Translations under genes and position numbers: made by a program
Notes under the pieces: generated by a model
The model's input: the letters and a program-made list of their open reading frames with translations, nothing else
The model's database searches: none
Told to the model about the DNA's origin: nothing
Assembly: GCA_003427395.1 (NCBI GenBank)
Contig: BFEA01000137.1
Coordinates: 2,392,327 to 2,445,538 of the forward strand
DNA length: 53,212 nucleotides
Origin: Chara braunii
Lineage: Eukaryota > Streptophyta > Charophyceae > Charales > Characeae
Direction of reading: 5' to 3'
Shown here: in pieces, positions 9,599 to 18,054 of the stretch
How positions within the stretch are numbered: the first letter of the stretch is position 1
Layout of the letters: every line of letters starts with the position of its first letter

Positions 9599-10839
9599 GG
9601 ATTCTAAACGCTCTAGAGCAACCTATTTATAACTGTATTCCTCCTCTTATTTTTAGGTGCCCAACACTTGCTCATGCAAGCAAAGTAAGAAGGGGTTATC
9701 GTACTGCTCTTTGCATTGTCCCTAGGTCCCTGGGGGATATCGATTGGCTCTCTGTTGTCTGTTCTTCTAGACCCTGGTTACCCTAATCTGTGGAATTTCA
9801 TCCGTATTTACTATTCTCGCTAATGACCCCCTCTTATCTGTTTGCTATTTCCTAGGTTCGGGTTTTGCTTTAGCCCGGTCCTTGAAGCACCAGTGCACCA
9901 CTCATCGGCCCGCGGGTGTCAGCATGAAACCCGCACCACTTCGGAGGCCGCCGATTTTTTTTTCTGCAGCGCCCCACGCCACACGACCCCTCCGAGTTTT
10001 GGTTGTGGCGACAAAAACTTTCTGCAAGGCTGGGGCCATGTACTTGCAGTTTAATGTTCTTCTAATCCTCTAGATTTGTAGGGACGCTGTTGTCTTCTGT
10101 TAGGACCCACCCTGTCTACTGCTTGTTTGTACCAGTACGTGAAGTGCAACGCTTTTCATGTAATTCAGGCTCGTACTGAACAGCGATTTCGTCAAAACGG
10201 ACAAATATGTCATTTTATATTTTTTCTTGTGCTCTCCTCTAGATGTTCTTCTTTGTCTATTTTTCAACCATTCCTTCTCGAATTCCTTTTAAATTTCTGG
10301 ATTTTGTCTTTCCTTGTGTTCTATAATAGTTCTTTGTCTAGTATCTTATTCAAGGTGCGCTTCCATGCTACCCGGATTTCAGTTTCCATTAATAGTTCCT
10401 TTGCTTCTTTCCATGATTCATTTACTGATATTGCCCTCATGGTTCCCCCACATCTAGGTCTCTAAAGCATCCACAGTGTCATCTTTGTGAGCATCCTACC
10501 CCTTACTAGGTGGCATTGGCCACGTGGGGGAGAACGGTGGTCTGCTGCGCGCCGAAATGAGGCTTGAAAATGTGTGCAGGCGATCGGAGGGGGCCGATCC
10601 AAGGGCGGGGCACGTGCAGCACCGGTTTTCCACCGGTTTGTTCACAGTGCGCCGAATAACGAGAGAGCGGCACGAAGGGAGACGAGCTGCAACGTGCGAT
10701 GGTGGGCGTTGATGCACGCGAATATCTTGAAGGGTCGGCAGTCCGATAGTGAGGCATGTGGTGTTGCCTTTTTTTTGGGGGGGGGGGTCCCGCAGTTCTA
10801 GCGCTGTTGTTTTCGTGTCGCCGGCGTTTCGTGTTCCCG

Positions 10840-11065
10840 GGCATTGGTGTTTGTTGTTTCGTTTTTTTCTTTTCTTTCCAGGGTCCTGGAGGTCCCCTTG
10901 TCCTTGGGTTGGTGTTTGTTGTTTCGGGGTCGTGTAGGTCTCCCGTCCCTGGGTTGGCGGTTGTCGTGCGGGGGGTGGGGCCCTGCCTCCCTGGGTTGGT
11001 GTTTGCTGTTCTGGGGCCATGCAGGTGTCTGTGTCCCTGGGTTCGTGGTGGTTGTTCTGGCGGGC
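10840..11065. repeat. GC-rich degenerate tandem repeat, about 4 units of roughly 60 bp
   Basis: The unit core CCCTGGGTTGGTGTTTG, then TTGTTTCGGGG or a variant, recurs at about 10900, 10950, 11000 and 11040 with substitutions. Overlapping ORFs on both strands here are Pro/Gln/Thr-rich translations of the repeat. An 8-9 nt G run precedes it at 10778. Confidence 0.6.
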
Positions 11066-11756
11066 CGGAAAAAAACAAAAGAGTGAAACAAAACATGCAT
11101 GCACGCACGTGTGTGGCCGCCCACCCACATGAATGCATGCATGTGCCTGCCTGCTGGCTCACACACTAATATTTTGAAGTTTGTTGCCGATGGTTGTAGC
11201 TGGGGTTTGAAGTTTGAACCCATGCACAAATTTGAGATACCTAATTGCTTGATGAAATAACTGTTGAGGTAGACTGGGTCCCTGTCTGATTTTGGGGACC
11301 GTTTTATGATCCAAAACATCACGGCCATTATTTCACGGTCGAAATGAAATTTTAAAAATTTTTAGATCCTCGGGAGATCTCAACCTAATCTACAGGATCT
11401 CAATTTTTCAGTATATCGTGTGCATTATTCTGAGAGGGGAAAATCACCAAAGTTGGAATTTGAAACCGTTGTTTGTGTTTACTGTCGCCTGCCTCTCCAT
11501 GGAACCAAAGGCCCTGACCCTGGGCCAGATTCAGGTCCAGGAAACAGGCCCATACCCACGTCTAGCCCTAGGTCCCGGATTCAGGCCCACGCCCCCTTTT
11601 TGTTTTGACTTTTGGAAACCTCAACGCCAAGGCCCAAGCCCAAGATTCAGGCGCCAGGCCCAGCTTCACGCCCCTTGGAAATCCACAGGCCCAGGCCTCT
11701 TTTTTTTTAAGTTCTTGAAAATCTTTAGGCCCAACCCTCTACAATACTTTATGGAA

Positions 11757-12202
11757 CGATACTCTACGCTACTTTACTCTACTCTACTCTACTCTATAAT
11801 AGTCTACTATACGATACGATATTGTACCATACTCTATGATGTTCTACTCTACGCTACTCTACTCTCCCCTTCTCTACTCTACTCTACTCTACTACGCCAC
11901 CTCTACTGCCACTGCTACTACTACCAGTACTACTACTACTACTGGTACTGGTATTGCTGCTGCTATTGCTGCTACTGCTACCGCTACTACTACTACTATT
12001 ACTACTACTATTACTACTACTACTACTACTACTACTACTACCACTACTACTACTACTACCACTGCCACTACTACTACCACTACCACTACTACTATCACTA
12101 CCACTGCTACCGCTACTACTACTGCCACTACTACAACTGCGACCTCTACTACTGCTGCTACCACTACTGCTACTGCTACTGCTATTACCACTGCTACTGC
12201 TG

Positions 12203-12237
<35 letters not shown>

Positions 12238-13090
12238 GCTGCTGCTGCTATCTGTCAGCTCCGCGCCTCTTTCTACTACTACTACAACTACTACAGTAAC
12301 TACTACCATAACTACCACTGCCACTACTTCTACTATGACTGCTACTACTACTACTACTACCACTATTTACTACCACCACCACGACAACGACTACTACCAC
12401 TACCACGACAATGATTACTACTACTGTTACTGCTACTGCTACTGCTACTTCTGCTGCTACTACCACTGCTGCTACTATTACAGCTACTGCTGCTGCTATT
12501 GCTATAGCAACTTCTACTGCTACTGCTACTTCTGCTGCTACTACCACTGCCACTAGTGCTGCTGCTGCTGCTGCTACTGCTACTGTTACTACTACTACTA
12601 CTTCCACTACTTCTACTACTTCTACTGCTGCTGCTGCTGCTACTACAACTACTGCTACTACTGCTGCTCCTACAGTAACTACTATTTCTGCTACTACTAC
12701 TGCTTCTACTACTGCTCCTGCTCCTGCTCCTGGTACTGCTACTGCCACTGCCACTGCTAATGCTACTGGTACTGCTTCTGCTTCTGCCACCTCTACTGCC
12801 ACTGCCACTGCTGCTGCTACTGGTACTGCTACTGCACTACTACTGCCACTACTACTGCCTCTACTACTGCCACTGCTACTGCCACACCACTACTACTAGT
12901 ACCTCTTCTACGACGACCATGACTCCTATGGCAACGACTGCAACCACTCTTACGACCACCACTACCATGACTACTACTACTACCGCTGCTAATACCACAA
13001 CTACCACAACTACTACCACGACTACCACCACAACTACTCCCACGACGACACCATGACTGCCATCATGACGACCACGATGACTACTATTGC
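11757..13090. repeat. 1.3-kb degenerate trinucleotide satellite (CTA/CTG/CCA type)
   Basis: It begins with (CTACT)n pentamers at 11758-11890, then changes to triplets of form CTN or ACN over more than 1.1 kb (ACT, GCT, CCACTG mixtures). It stays purine-poor on the + strand throughout. Long ORFs of poly-Tyr/Cys, poly-Thr/Ala, poly-Leu or poly-Ser/Val in all frames derive from it. It ends near the AT-rich ATGACTACTATTGCTGATGG. Confidence 0.95.
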
Positions 13091-14094
13091 TGATGGCTGC
13101 CACAACAACTTTGTGCAATGACCTGCACAATTCCAAGCAGACGAAATCTTTATTTTCTGAGAGAAGTTGATGCCTTGGATCTGTTCGCTGAGATTAATTT
13201 CCCAAGTCTGAGTCTATTTTGCAGTTTTTCTGTGTTGGTGTGACCTGCTGATCAGATGAGTAGGCTGGTGTGTTTGCCTGACTCTAAACTCTGTTTTCCC
13301 GTTCTAGCTCTGTTTTTCATGCTCTGTTTTTGTGCCTTGGGCAGGGGTAGGTAAGCATGCAGGTCCGGTTACAGGGATGGACCTGAATTTTGGCTATCTG
13401 AGTACTTGTCAAAAATTCCAGAAGGCTAGGGACAGAAGTAGAATTCTCCGAGGACCCAATGGAGATTTTCCAGCAATTGGGAGAATCCCTAGAGTCCGGT
13501 AGGATTCCAGTACGTAATGATGGTACCAGACACGTATCTAGTCATATCCAGGTCCAGGTTAGAAGTCTTTACTTAGGATTACAGTCTGGGCCCAAGTGCA
13601 TGGGTAGAGGGTGAGAGAGATGGGTCTGGAAGTAGAGGGCCTAGAGGCCTGGCAGCAAGTGTATATCGGTCCGGGCAAGGAGTAGTGCGGGTCGTGCTGC
13701 AACTCCACCAAGAGGGTCAAGATGCAGAGCTACCGGGTGAGCAATTCCGGAGGTTGAGGGTGATGGATAAGAGCTCCATAGCTATGGACAAGAAAGGGTG
13801 AGCGCCTACTATGGAGGGAGTTGCAGTAGAGGCCCAATTGAGGCTATTGAGGTATGTGGAGGGCAGTTGTAGGTGAGAGGAGGGAGGAGGAAGGAGGAGG
13901 TAACCGAGAAGAAAGCTTACCTTTGGCCATCATGGTGCTGTACGTTCATCTTCGCTTGCCTGGCTGATGCTGCATCAGCAAAGCCCCAGGAGGGAATCGA
14001 TTTGACTCGGACTTCAAGAGAAGACAGGCAATGGCGGTAGGAGGGAGAAGCATATTAGTCATTGGCAATGCATTGTCCGATGAACATCTGTACA
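13091..14094. other. Intronic sequence, nothing recognised
   Basis: G-rich, T-poor sequence on the + strand (for example 13600-13910) without a reading frame, inverted repeat or known motif that I can identify. It may be an old, degraded repeat. Confidence 0.4.
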
Positions 14095-14440
14095 TGGCAG
14101 GGATTACCCTTACTGATTGAAGTGATATCATCTTAAGGGTGACTGATTGAAGTGATATCATCTAAAACCACCAGTACTTGGCCCAGCTATTGATGCCGAG
14201 CCTGAATATGCCCTGCGCGCCAAGTTTTGCCGAGCCGCCGCCGCGCCGTTTCGACTTTCTTCTGGCTGGCGCCTCCAGCCATTGCGGTCCGGTAGGCCGA
14301 AAGCCCATCAGTGGCGGCGCGTTAACGGGAAACGCCCGCGGCTGATGTATGCGCCAAGTACTGGTGGTTTAAGGGTGACTGATTGAAGTGATATCATCTT
14401 AAGGGTGACTGATGGAAGTGATATCATCTTAAGGGTGACT
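14095..14440. repeat. 30-bp minisatellite interrupted by a MITE
   Basis: The unit TTAAGGGTGACTGATTGAAG-TGATATCATC occurs about four and a half times: two copies before the MITE at 14165-14370 and about two and a half after it. The intact units show the sequence of the empty insertion site, CATCTTAAGGGTGAC. Confidence 0.85.
14165..14370. mobile_element. MITE family B, copy 1 (TTAA-associated)
   Basis: The inverted ends AAACCACCAGTACTTGGC and GCCAAGTACTGGTGGTTT bound a GC-rich 205-bp interior without coding capacity. The element splits a 30-bp minisatellite exactly at its TTAA. The right flank keeps TTAAGGG, and the left flank has TAAA with one substitution from the expected TTAA. Confidence 0.85.
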
Positions 14441-14711
14441 ACTAAGCTCCGCAATGTGGCGAGGAGAGAGGAAGGAGACCTAAAGCCTTAGGGGAGGCAG
14501 TAAGGGGATCTGAGGATCTCCTTTCTTCGTTGAACTTTTCGTTCTCTTCTATTCAATTTGTTGGTCTCACTCCACTTCAGAATGATCTTGATTTGCTTTG
14601 AATGGCATTCAATCAAGTCTAGTTTAAATTTGCATTAAAGAACTCGGCAGGATCATACACTGTCAGTTACTTATGTGACGTTCTGTCGTTCTTTGTTACC
14701 ATCATATCAGT

Positions 14712-14713
14712 CG

Positions 14714-14779
<66 letters not shown>
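14712..14779. repeat. (ATC)n microsatellite
   Basis: About 22 uninterrupted ATC triplets lie inside the large EGT1 intron. Confidence 0.97.
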
Positions 14780-14994
14780 GTACCAATCATTATCATGACC
14801 TTGTGCTAAGCCAGTTCTGGTTCCATGCAATTGATAGCGCCTAATAGTATTAAGGATATGCCAACGAAATGAAGACTAAAAATAGCTAGTAGTTGGAGTA
14901 ATATTATACTAATATATACTATATATGCAGTTATGTAGGTGTGGCGATGTGGTTAGCGAGGTCCTCTATGTTTGGTGGCTATGGAGTTAGCTGC

Positions 14995-15106
14995 TACCAT
15001 CTTCACCCGAATAGAACGCCTGGTCAATATACTAGCTGTATTTGGGGCAACTTTCAGACCAGATGCAGCGAGAATGACCGGGCGTTTTATTCGGGTGAAG
15101 ACGGTA
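14995..15106. mobile_element. MITE family C, copy 3
   Basis: The ends are TACCATCTTCACCCGAATAG and ATTCGGGTGAAGACGGTA. The interior has AGCTGTATTTGGGGCAACTTT, close to copy 2 in inverse order. Length is 112 bp, with flanking GC/GCTA consistent with a TA target. Confidence 0.78.
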
Positions 15107-15135
15107 GCTAAATGGAGGTGTCTATAGGTGACGAG

Positions 15136-15221
15136 GCAGGTCGTGCAAGGGCTTAATATGCTTTGGCGACTACGTGGTGCAGGTCGTGCAAGGGCTTAAT
15201 ATGCTTTGGCGACTACGTGGT
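15136..15221. repeat. Perfect 43-bp tandem duplication
   Basis: The unit starting GCAGGTCGTGCAAGGGCTTA and ending CGACTACGTGGT is present twice without mismatch, so the duplication is recent. Looser ..TATGTGG(T/C)TAGCC.. repeats continue to about 15380. Confidence 0.9.
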
Positions 15222-15658
15222 TAGCCCACTACGGCCATGTGGGGTAAGCCAGAGGTTGACATGTGTATAGGTGGGTACTATGTGGCTAGCCAGCTGTACC
15301 TTGGGGGCTACGTGGATAGTCAGTTGTGGCTATGTGGTTAGCCAGCTTTGGATGTGTGGCTATGTGGGAAACCTACTAAACCAGAACTTGTCTTTGCGGT
15401 TATGCGGCTCGCCTACCTCTTGTATAGCCCTCTACTAATGTTAATGCCCATTCAATTTGTGTTTTTTGTCCCTGTTAGATGTTTGACCCAAAAAAAAAAA
15501 AAAAAAAAAAAAAAAAATGCAGTTCGCTATGTCGATACTTTTTGAGCCAGAACTTGTGTCCTGGTGGCCATGTGGTTAACCTAGTACTGCTCATTTTATA
15601 GCGGCCCTATGCCAACCGTCATGACCATTCTCTTGTCTCTGTTGCTCGTTTGATGCAG

Positions 15659-15893
15659 TGGACATACGATTGCTTTTACAAAGCATCGTCTTGTACCTGA
15701 AGAGTGCGCTTCTCCGATGGATATAATGTTTGCAAGGGGAATCAACCCGCTGTGTACAGATCCCGACGTCTGTCATCCACATTCGCCCGTCCCTGAGGAG
15801 TGGCCATACAAGGCTGTCGTAATTGACTATGTGAGAACTGCAAGGGACCTCGTCATGCGAGCTTTGGCGTGTGGGACACCAAAGATGTCCAGG
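15659..15893 (+). CDS. EGT1: EGT1-like ergothioneine synthase, DinB_2 exon
   Basis: This 235-nt exon follows acceptor TTTGATGCAG and precedes donor GTGAGTG. Its first base completes the Tyr codon of FYYGHT. It then encodes GHTIAFTKHRLVPEE, MDIMFARGIN, DPDVCHPHSPVPEEWP and YVRTARDLVMRAL, the typical middle of the EgtB/Egt1 DinB_2 domain (family pattern: IF.RGIDP..D.P..CH.HS..P.EWP). It ends in phase 0 at MSR and joins VAMSIEHERMH. Without the upstream exon this reading frame has no convincing start, which supports the splice model. Confidence 0.93.
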
Positions 15894-15974
15894 GTGAGTG
15901 ATAATAATAATAAATAAATCAATTAATTAAAAAAAAAAAGCCCTGCTTTCACTTATTGACATAAACTCTGAATA

Positions 15975-16142
15975 AGGGTCCGATCCCGCTGGCAAAGAGG
16001 ATTGGAAGAAGTGTCTGAATCTGGACGTGTTCCACGCAGAGGTGCAGAAAAGTAGATCAATCACAATTTTTGGCACCTGTCCACGACCACGTCCACATTC
16101 AGACGCTTACTGCAATCCTCTTTGCCAGTGGGATCTCGCCCT
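15975..16142. mobile_element. MITE family A, copy 1
   Basis: A 168-bp palindromic element. The left arm reads AGGGTCCGATCCCGCTGGCA, then AGAGGATTGG, TCTGAATCTGGACGTGTT and GCAGAAAAG. The right arm inverts these (ACGTCCACATTCAGACG, GCAATCCTCTTTGCCAG, TGGGATCTCGCCCT). There are seven copies in this window (15975, 17359, 38792, 42326, 43372, 44720, 48349). It is noncoding; the superfamily is not assigned. Confidence 0.8.
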
Positions 16143-16275
16143 AAGGGACGCTGGACGTGGTTTCCAGCAGGTGCGACTCCCCACAAATAGAAAGGAGTCA
16201 TCTGACAGAGGGTACCACAGGGGGATGCTCATACTACCCTCTGCGGTAGTCCCCGAGGATGTTAAAAAAAAAAAA
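16143..16275 (+). mobile_element. SINE-like family S1, copy on + strand
   Basis: It starts GGGACGCTGGACGTGG, continues TTTCCAGCAGGTG, CTCCCCAC and GATGCTCATACTACC, and ends GGATGTT followed by 12-13 A's. This is the inverse of copies 1, 23541 and 47786, so it shows the family's sense strand and its GTT-poly(A) 3' end. It directly follows MITE copy A1. Confidence 0.7.
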
Positions 16276-16292
16276 CAAGTGTCCTAGGTTAT

Positions 16293-16349
16293 GATTTGCA
16301 TTAGGTGTCCCAAAAAAAAAAAAAAAAAAAAAAAAAAGATTTGCATTAG
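16293..16349 (+). mobile_element. Poly(A) insertion with 7-nt cargo and 12-bp target duplication
   Basis: GATTTGCATTAG occurs at 16293-16304 and at 16338-16349. Between them are only GTGTCCC and 26 A's. The structure matches target-primed reverse transcription of an extremely truncated transcript. Confidence 0.85.
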
Positions 16350-16451
16350 ATGCACAACTGTTGCAAGAAAAGGGGAGGGCACCAAAAAGCACTTTTTAAC
16401 AAGTTTTTGTTGAGCTTGAACTCTCGAGGACCCCTAATGAAAATCATCCAG

Positions 16452-16557
16452 GGGCAAGGTCCCACTTGCACGGATTACCAGATTCTGACCGTTGATCTGT
16501 GCTATCTACGGTCAATATCTCTTAATTCGTGTAAGTGGGACCTAGCCCCAGGAGGGA
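16452..16557. mobile_element. Hairpin element, probable MITE
   Basis: GGGGCAAGGTCCCACTTGCACG at the left pairs with CGTGTAAGTGGGACCTAGCCCC at the right with few mismatches. The loop region is ATTACCAGATTCTGACCG...TACGGTCAATATC, itself partly palindromic. Length is about 105 bp. The TCCCACT part recalls family A ends but the body differs. Confidence 0.6.
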
Positions 16558-16738
16558 GGTCCCACTAGCCATGTATGTGGATTAGTGTGACGGGTGTGGG
16601 ACGGGTGGGGGGCAGGTGGGTGTCTGCTCCAGGCGGGGGGGTCAGATGTCAGAGTACGATTCACTGACCATGGCTGTGGCAGTCAAGATGACTGCATGTG
16701 AGTGGGCACACGGACCATATTCATTGAGAATAGTCTGA

Positions 16739-16863
16739 GGGCCTCGCCACACAGGCTGTCGAAATGTGCAAAACGAGAATGAACTTCACTCTAGAACATG
16801 GCCAGATGCACCTGCCACATTTTTGTCGTTTTCGCGTTTCGACAGGCTGTGTGGCGAGGCCCT
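16739..16863. mobile_element. MITE family D, copy 1
   Basis: The left end GGCCTCGCCACACAGGCTG-TCGAAA is inverted at the right as TTTCGACAGGCTGTGTGGCG-AGGCC. CTGAGG flanks both sides, a possible target duplication. The interior includes GCAAAACGAGAATGAACTTC. A related copy lies at 40350-40475. Confidence 0.75.
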
Positions 16864-16944
16864 GAGGCTTCCTTGAAATAGGCCGCAGTGCACGCTGTTC
16901 TGTTGTTCTGACAGAAAGTTAAACTCTCTTCGGCAAAGGAGGGC

Positions 16945-16998
16945 AAGAGTAACTCCATCCCGGGTTGTTGTTAAAAAAAAAAAAAAGAGTAACTCCAT
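16945..16998 (+). mobile_element. Poly(A) insertion with 14-nt cargo and about 13-bp target duplication
   Basis: AGAGTAACTCCAT is present at 16946-16958 and 16986-16998. The insert is CCCGGGTTGTTGTT plus 14 A's. The cargo resembles the 3' end of the S1 SINE-like family (CCCGGGGGGCGTTAA on the - strand of 23560-23580), so it may be an extremely 5'-truncated S1 copy. Confidence 0.82.
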
Positions 16999-17358
16999 AC
17001 ACCATTTGCAGTAGGTGAGGGGATCGAACCCTCCCAAACACCTCCCAAACCACAATCAATTTCCAGCGATGAAGTCATTCGTCTTTGCCTTCACCGTGAG
17101 TGTGCAACGTGCGTGCGTGATTTCACGAACCAAAAATCTTGGTAACCGTTGTGATTTCACGCACGTTTGGGACAGCCACAAGACCCCAACAACAAAAACA
17201 AAAGAAAAACCTACCAATGGGAGAGCAAAAGAAAACATCCTTTTCCCGGGCTTAATTCACAGAAACAGGCTACCGCTGATTTCATGCCAAATCCACGATG
17301 CCTGACAGTCACACACCTTAAACACTATCCACATACATCGGTAGTGGGATCTCCCTCC

Positions 17359-17516
17359 AGGGCCGTGGTCCCACTAGCGAAGGGGATAGGATAGAAATTC
17401 TGAATCTGGCTATGTTTTATGCAGAGATACAGAAAAGCAGTTCTATCTCGATTTCCTGCTCCTGTCCTTAAACACGTCAAGATTCAGGCATTAAATCCAA
17501 TGCTCTTTGCTAATGC
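17359..17516. mobile_element. MITE family A, copy 2
   Basis: The left arm is AGGGCCGTGGTCCCACTAGC and TCTGAATCTGGCTATGTTTT. The right arm is ACACGTCAAGATTCAGGCA and AATCCAATGCTCTTTGCTA. The right terminus is missing. Confidence 0.72.
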
Positions 17517-17560
17517 GTTGGGACGACGGCCCAGGAGTCCGATTTCTTGACAACGTTTTT

Positions 17561-17576
17561 CCCTCCCTCCCTCCCT

Positions 17577-17650
<74 letters not shown>
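17561..17650. repeat. (CCCT)n(CT)n microsatellite
   Basis: About 25 nt of CCCT repeats run into about 67 nt of pure CT. Confidence 0.97.
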
Positions 17651-17653
<3 letters not shown>

Positions 17654-17927
17654 CCCTACTGTTTTGTCTGGTCGTCAATATCTTTCGAAGTGCTTGTCGA
17701 CGTCCTGTTGATGCCTGTTCTCGACGAAATTTGACTACTGCAAGTTATGGCCATCGTCAGGTAGTTTTCTGTTTTTAATTAAATTACCCTTTCGAACTTT
17801 TTTTTGAGTGCGCTGGAACGCAAATTACTCGATCAATGTGTTGTCGTTCGAAATCCAGTTCAAAATCTCATTTCAGTTTTTTTTCGTCACGATGTTTTTC
17901 TCTATTGAGCATCAGATTCAAAATCTG

Positions 17928-17961
<34 letters not shown>

Positions 17962-18054
17962 TGGAAGAAGAAGAATAAGAAGATATGGTCTTCCGGGTCT
18001 GTGATTGTGGCATCCATGTTAACCATTGTATATTTTTCTATGCTTGGCCATCAG

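Larger units (their letters stand above)
5874..15658 (+). other. EGT1 intron of 9785 bp filled with repeats
   Basis: It starts with GTAAGTGCTC and ends with TTTGATGCAG. Inside are a poly(A) insertion (6013-6057), a U6 retropseudogene (7037-7164), a (TCTG)n satellite (8109-8765), MITEs (9172, 9490, 14165, 14995), a GC-rich degenerate repeat (10840-11065), a 1.3-kb trinucleotide satellite (11757-13090), a 30-bp minisatellite (14095-14440) and an (ATC)n run. Between these, at 6060-7030, 7165-8100, 9600-10840 and 13100-14090, I see no gene and no recognisable domain. Confidence 0.8.
15894..18054 (+). other. EGT1 intron of 2161 bp, repeat-rich
   Basis: It starts at GTGAGTGATAAT and ends at TTGGCCATCAG. 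It contains two family-A MITEs, one S1 SINE-like copy, two short poly(A) insertions with target duplications, a hairpin element, a family-D MITE, and a (CCCT)n(CT)n microsatellite. No coding sequence was recognised. Confidence 0.85.

Noticed and set aside
10496-11328. Long overlapping - and + ORFs (Pro/Gln/Thr-rich, up to 218 codons)
   Set aside because: They overlap a degenerate GC-rich tandem repeat, have no conserved motif, and are open in several frames.
11418-12899. Several 160-290 codon ORFs on both strands (poly-Tyr, poly-Thr, poly-Leu, poly-Ser/Val)
   Set aside because: All arise from the purine-poor trinucleotide satellite.
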